Positions 62,466 through 64,000 of a stretch of 64,000 nt of DNA are shown one piece after another (the stretch's first letter is position 1; every line of letters starts with the position of its first letter). The notes under the pieces are model-generated. The model saw only the letters and a list, made by a program, of their open reading frames with translations, did not search any database and had not been told where the DNA came from. Location: positions 62,001-126,000 of the forward strand of contig NZ_PUHY01000016.1 of the NCBI RefSeq assembly GCF_002967765.1. The letters run 5' to 3'. This stretch comes from Blastopirellula marina (GTDB taxonomy: Bacteria > Planctomycetota > Planctomycetia > Pirellulales > Pirellulaceae). The translations under genes and the position numbers were made by a program.

Positions 62466-64000
62466 TTAGATACCTCCCATTCGAGAAATGCCCTCGTAGA
62501 AATTCTCGGTGGTCCCCCGACGGCGAGTGACGCCAGGAGCGGCGGCGGCCAGATCGCGACCGAAGGTTTGCTTGGTCGAGACGAGTTGCCTGCCTTCGTC
62601 ATCACACCATTGTTTCCACGCGTCATAGAGGGAGTTCGTACTGATGCGATATCCTGGCCCCACAATGCACCGGTTACGCACGAACGCAGCAACTGGGGAG
62701 GACAGGTCCTCAATTTCCTGAACGACATCCTCGACGGCACTGGGCATGACGAAGTGACCACGCTCATGGAGACGCTGCCAGCCTTCAATGGCCCAATTCA
62801 GAATGCCAGGCAATTCGGCAAGCAGTCGCTCGGTAAGCCTAGGGTCCTCTTTGCCAAAGAAGCTATGGTGGAATCGCAAGATCATGAACCGCCCGGCTAA
62901 AGCACCGCTTGAGTCATTGAGCCGTGGAAATTCGTTCGAGAGGAACATGAAGCGTGTGTTCAGCTTCGTCGTGAGACTAGGCATATGCTTCCGATCGATC
63001 GTGAGAGCATCTTCTCCGGAGATACAGAGAAGACGCTCCACCACCGTGGAAACATTCTCACCGTGGAATCGGGCATCACTGACGATTGCTAGAGATTTAC
63101 CTATTAGCGGCTGGAGACCGAAGTTACCTGCCAGGCTGGAAGTAGTCGGACCGCTTACATTGCATTCCCCGACGAGTCGTCTCAGCACGCGTGCAATCGT
63201 TCCTTTCCCGCTCCGTTTTGGCCCCACCATAAGCAGGATCTTCTGCAAGGACGTATCCGCGGTCAGGCAGTAGCCGAACCATTCCTGCAGTAGGTCATGT
63301 GATTCACAGTCCCCATCGAACAATTGATGGAGGAACTGGTACCAGTTTTTTGGCTCCGGCGCCAAAGGATCTGGGTCAACATCCAGCGCGTTAAGCGTGA
63401 AAAAGCGTGGGGTCGGTGGGAGGCGTTCCATCGTGGGAAGATGAAGCAACGTAGTCCGACACGGCAGGACATCCTCGACATCAACATCGTTCGGTGGCCT
63501 ACCAAGCCACGAAGGCGACGCGACAGTATCTGGAAGGTGGACATGACCTCGAAGCGACTCAAGTGCCGCATTGACGGTATTCGGGTTCGACTCGAAGTCG
63601 ATAAGTTCTAGCTGCTCCTTACCACGGCTGCGAACATAACGAAGGGCGCCATGGAGCCAGTTCTGCAGACGCTTTTTGACTTCATAGTCCTCGACCTGGA
63701 CGTATCGGTTGTCCCGCCAGACCACTAATTGACTGGCATAAAAGTGAATCGTGCGACCATCCGGATGCGAGTGAAACTCTTGGACATAGGCTTCCGCCGT
63801 CGGAATCGTCCTCTTCGGCGAAAGCACCACGCGACCAGTCACCGGATCACGATTGCCAAGCGGCACGTAACCCTCTTGGTCGACTTCTAAGGCCTGCCCG
63901 CGATGACATTTACGCTCCGCGTCCCGAATCCGCTGTAGAATTTCTTCATCGGTCCAGTCCTTGGGAAATGGCTTCTCACGAGCGTAATTCTGGATGGTTG
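62466..64000 (-). CDS. Phage primase-helicase, D5-like (5' end beyond window)
   Basis: The frame is open to the right edge; the first visible residues (NYAREKPFPKDWTDEEIL, DAERKCHRGQA) are typical of the linker after a prim-pol domain, so the N-terminus lies outside. The visible 511 residues form a D5/DUF5906 superfamily-3 helicase: Walker A GPKRSGKGTI, the Walker B-like LAIVSDARFHG, the sensor FMFLSNEFPRLNDSSGALAG followed by RFMIL, and a C-terminal winged helix ending EGISRMGGI. It unwinds and primes replication of phage or plasmid-like elements. The last gene of the module in view, it has a mobile-element function. Confidence 0.92.
   Translation of the reverse strand, partial: TIQNYAREKPFPKDWTDEEILQRIRDAERKCHRGQALEVDQEGYVPLGNRDPVTGRVVLSPKRTIPTAEAYVQEFHSHPDGRTIHFYASQLVVWRDNRYVQVEDYEVKKRLQNWLHGALRYVRSRGKEQLELIDFESNPNTVNAALESLRGHVHLPDTVASPSWLGRPPNDVDVEDVLPCRTTLLHLPTMERLPPTPRFFTLNALDVDPDPLAPEPKNWYQFLHQLFDGDCESHDLLQEWFGYCLTADTSLQKILLMVGPKRSGKGTIARVLRRLVGECNVSGPTTSSLAGNFGLQPLIGKSLAIVSDARFHGENVSTVVERLLCISGEDALTIDRKHMPSLTTKLNTRFMFLSNEFPRLNDSSGALAGRFMILRFHHSFFGKEDPRLTERLLAELPGILNWAIEGWQRLHERGHFVMPSAVEDVVQEIEDLSSPVAAFVRNRCIVGPGYRISTNSLYDAWKQWCDDEGRQLVSTKQTFGRDLAAAAPGVTRRRGTTENFYEGISRMGGI

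Noticed and set aside
1-64000. CRISPR arrays, rRNA, tRNA and riboswitches
   Set aside because: I looked for regular short direct repeats with spacers and for cloverleaf-like segments and saw none; a covariance-model search would be decisive.

Overview
The window looks like a chromosomal stretch from a planctomycete, most likely of the Pirellulaceae. The evidence is the N-terminal MLERREML (LEPR-XLL type) motif on the giant RHS protein, many secreted or lipoprotein genes, frequent TTG/GTG starts, roughly even GC content, and integron-integrase remnants lying in the same orientation as the cassettes, an arrangement known from Blastopirellula and Treponema. The taxonomy is inferred from gene content only.

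Layout. 0-3.5 kb: the tail of an FAD-linked oxidase, then a row of small minus-strand genes with attC-like sites, ending at a broken integron-integrase 3' end plus attI-like site. 3.5-11.8 kb: a minus-strand response regulator, sensor kinase, membrane fusion protein, RND pump and outer membrane factor, a complete heavy-metal-type efflux locus. 12.2-20.5 kb: a minus-strand dabB-dabA-cysD-cysN operon ending in a degenerate beta-carbonic-anhydrase-like gene, with a divergent winged-helix regulator. It combines inorganic carbon uptake with sulfate activation, and its APS-kinase domain has lost the P-loop. 21-24.2 kb: an atypical SDR and two orphan polymorphic-toxin C-terminal modules with immunity genes. 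24.2-29.9 kb: a glycosyltransferase, then a second integron-cassette zone with four attC or attI sites that can be read base by base, two more integrase 3' fragments, a SUKH immunity protein and an EF-Tu-barrel lipoprotein.

31-36.8 kb: a lysozyme-like secreted protein beside a 1676-residue secreted protein. 37-38.1 kb: transposase and helix-turn-helix debris. 38.3-41 kb: a tightly coupled two-gene unit, a patatin phospholipase fused to a PLD-like domain and a small protein that recalls archaeo-eukaryotic primases. This is the best candidate here for an undescribed, probably antiviral, system. 41.5-56 kb: a Stealth-type phosphotransferase and two paralogous GT4 glycosyltransferases around a 2635-residue RHS/YD toxin with a candidate MORN-repeat immunity lipoprotein, then decayed ISAs1 and IS4-like elements. 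56-64 kb: a phage-type module (terminase pair, HNH nuclease, HARE-HTH protein, ParB-methyltransferase, CsrA-like protein, D5-type primase-helicase), with the last gene running off the right edge.

The window is therefore a patchwork. Two ordinary operons (metal efflux and carbon/sulfur) are set among accessory islands that carry conflict genes, mobile-element wreckage and integron cassettes.
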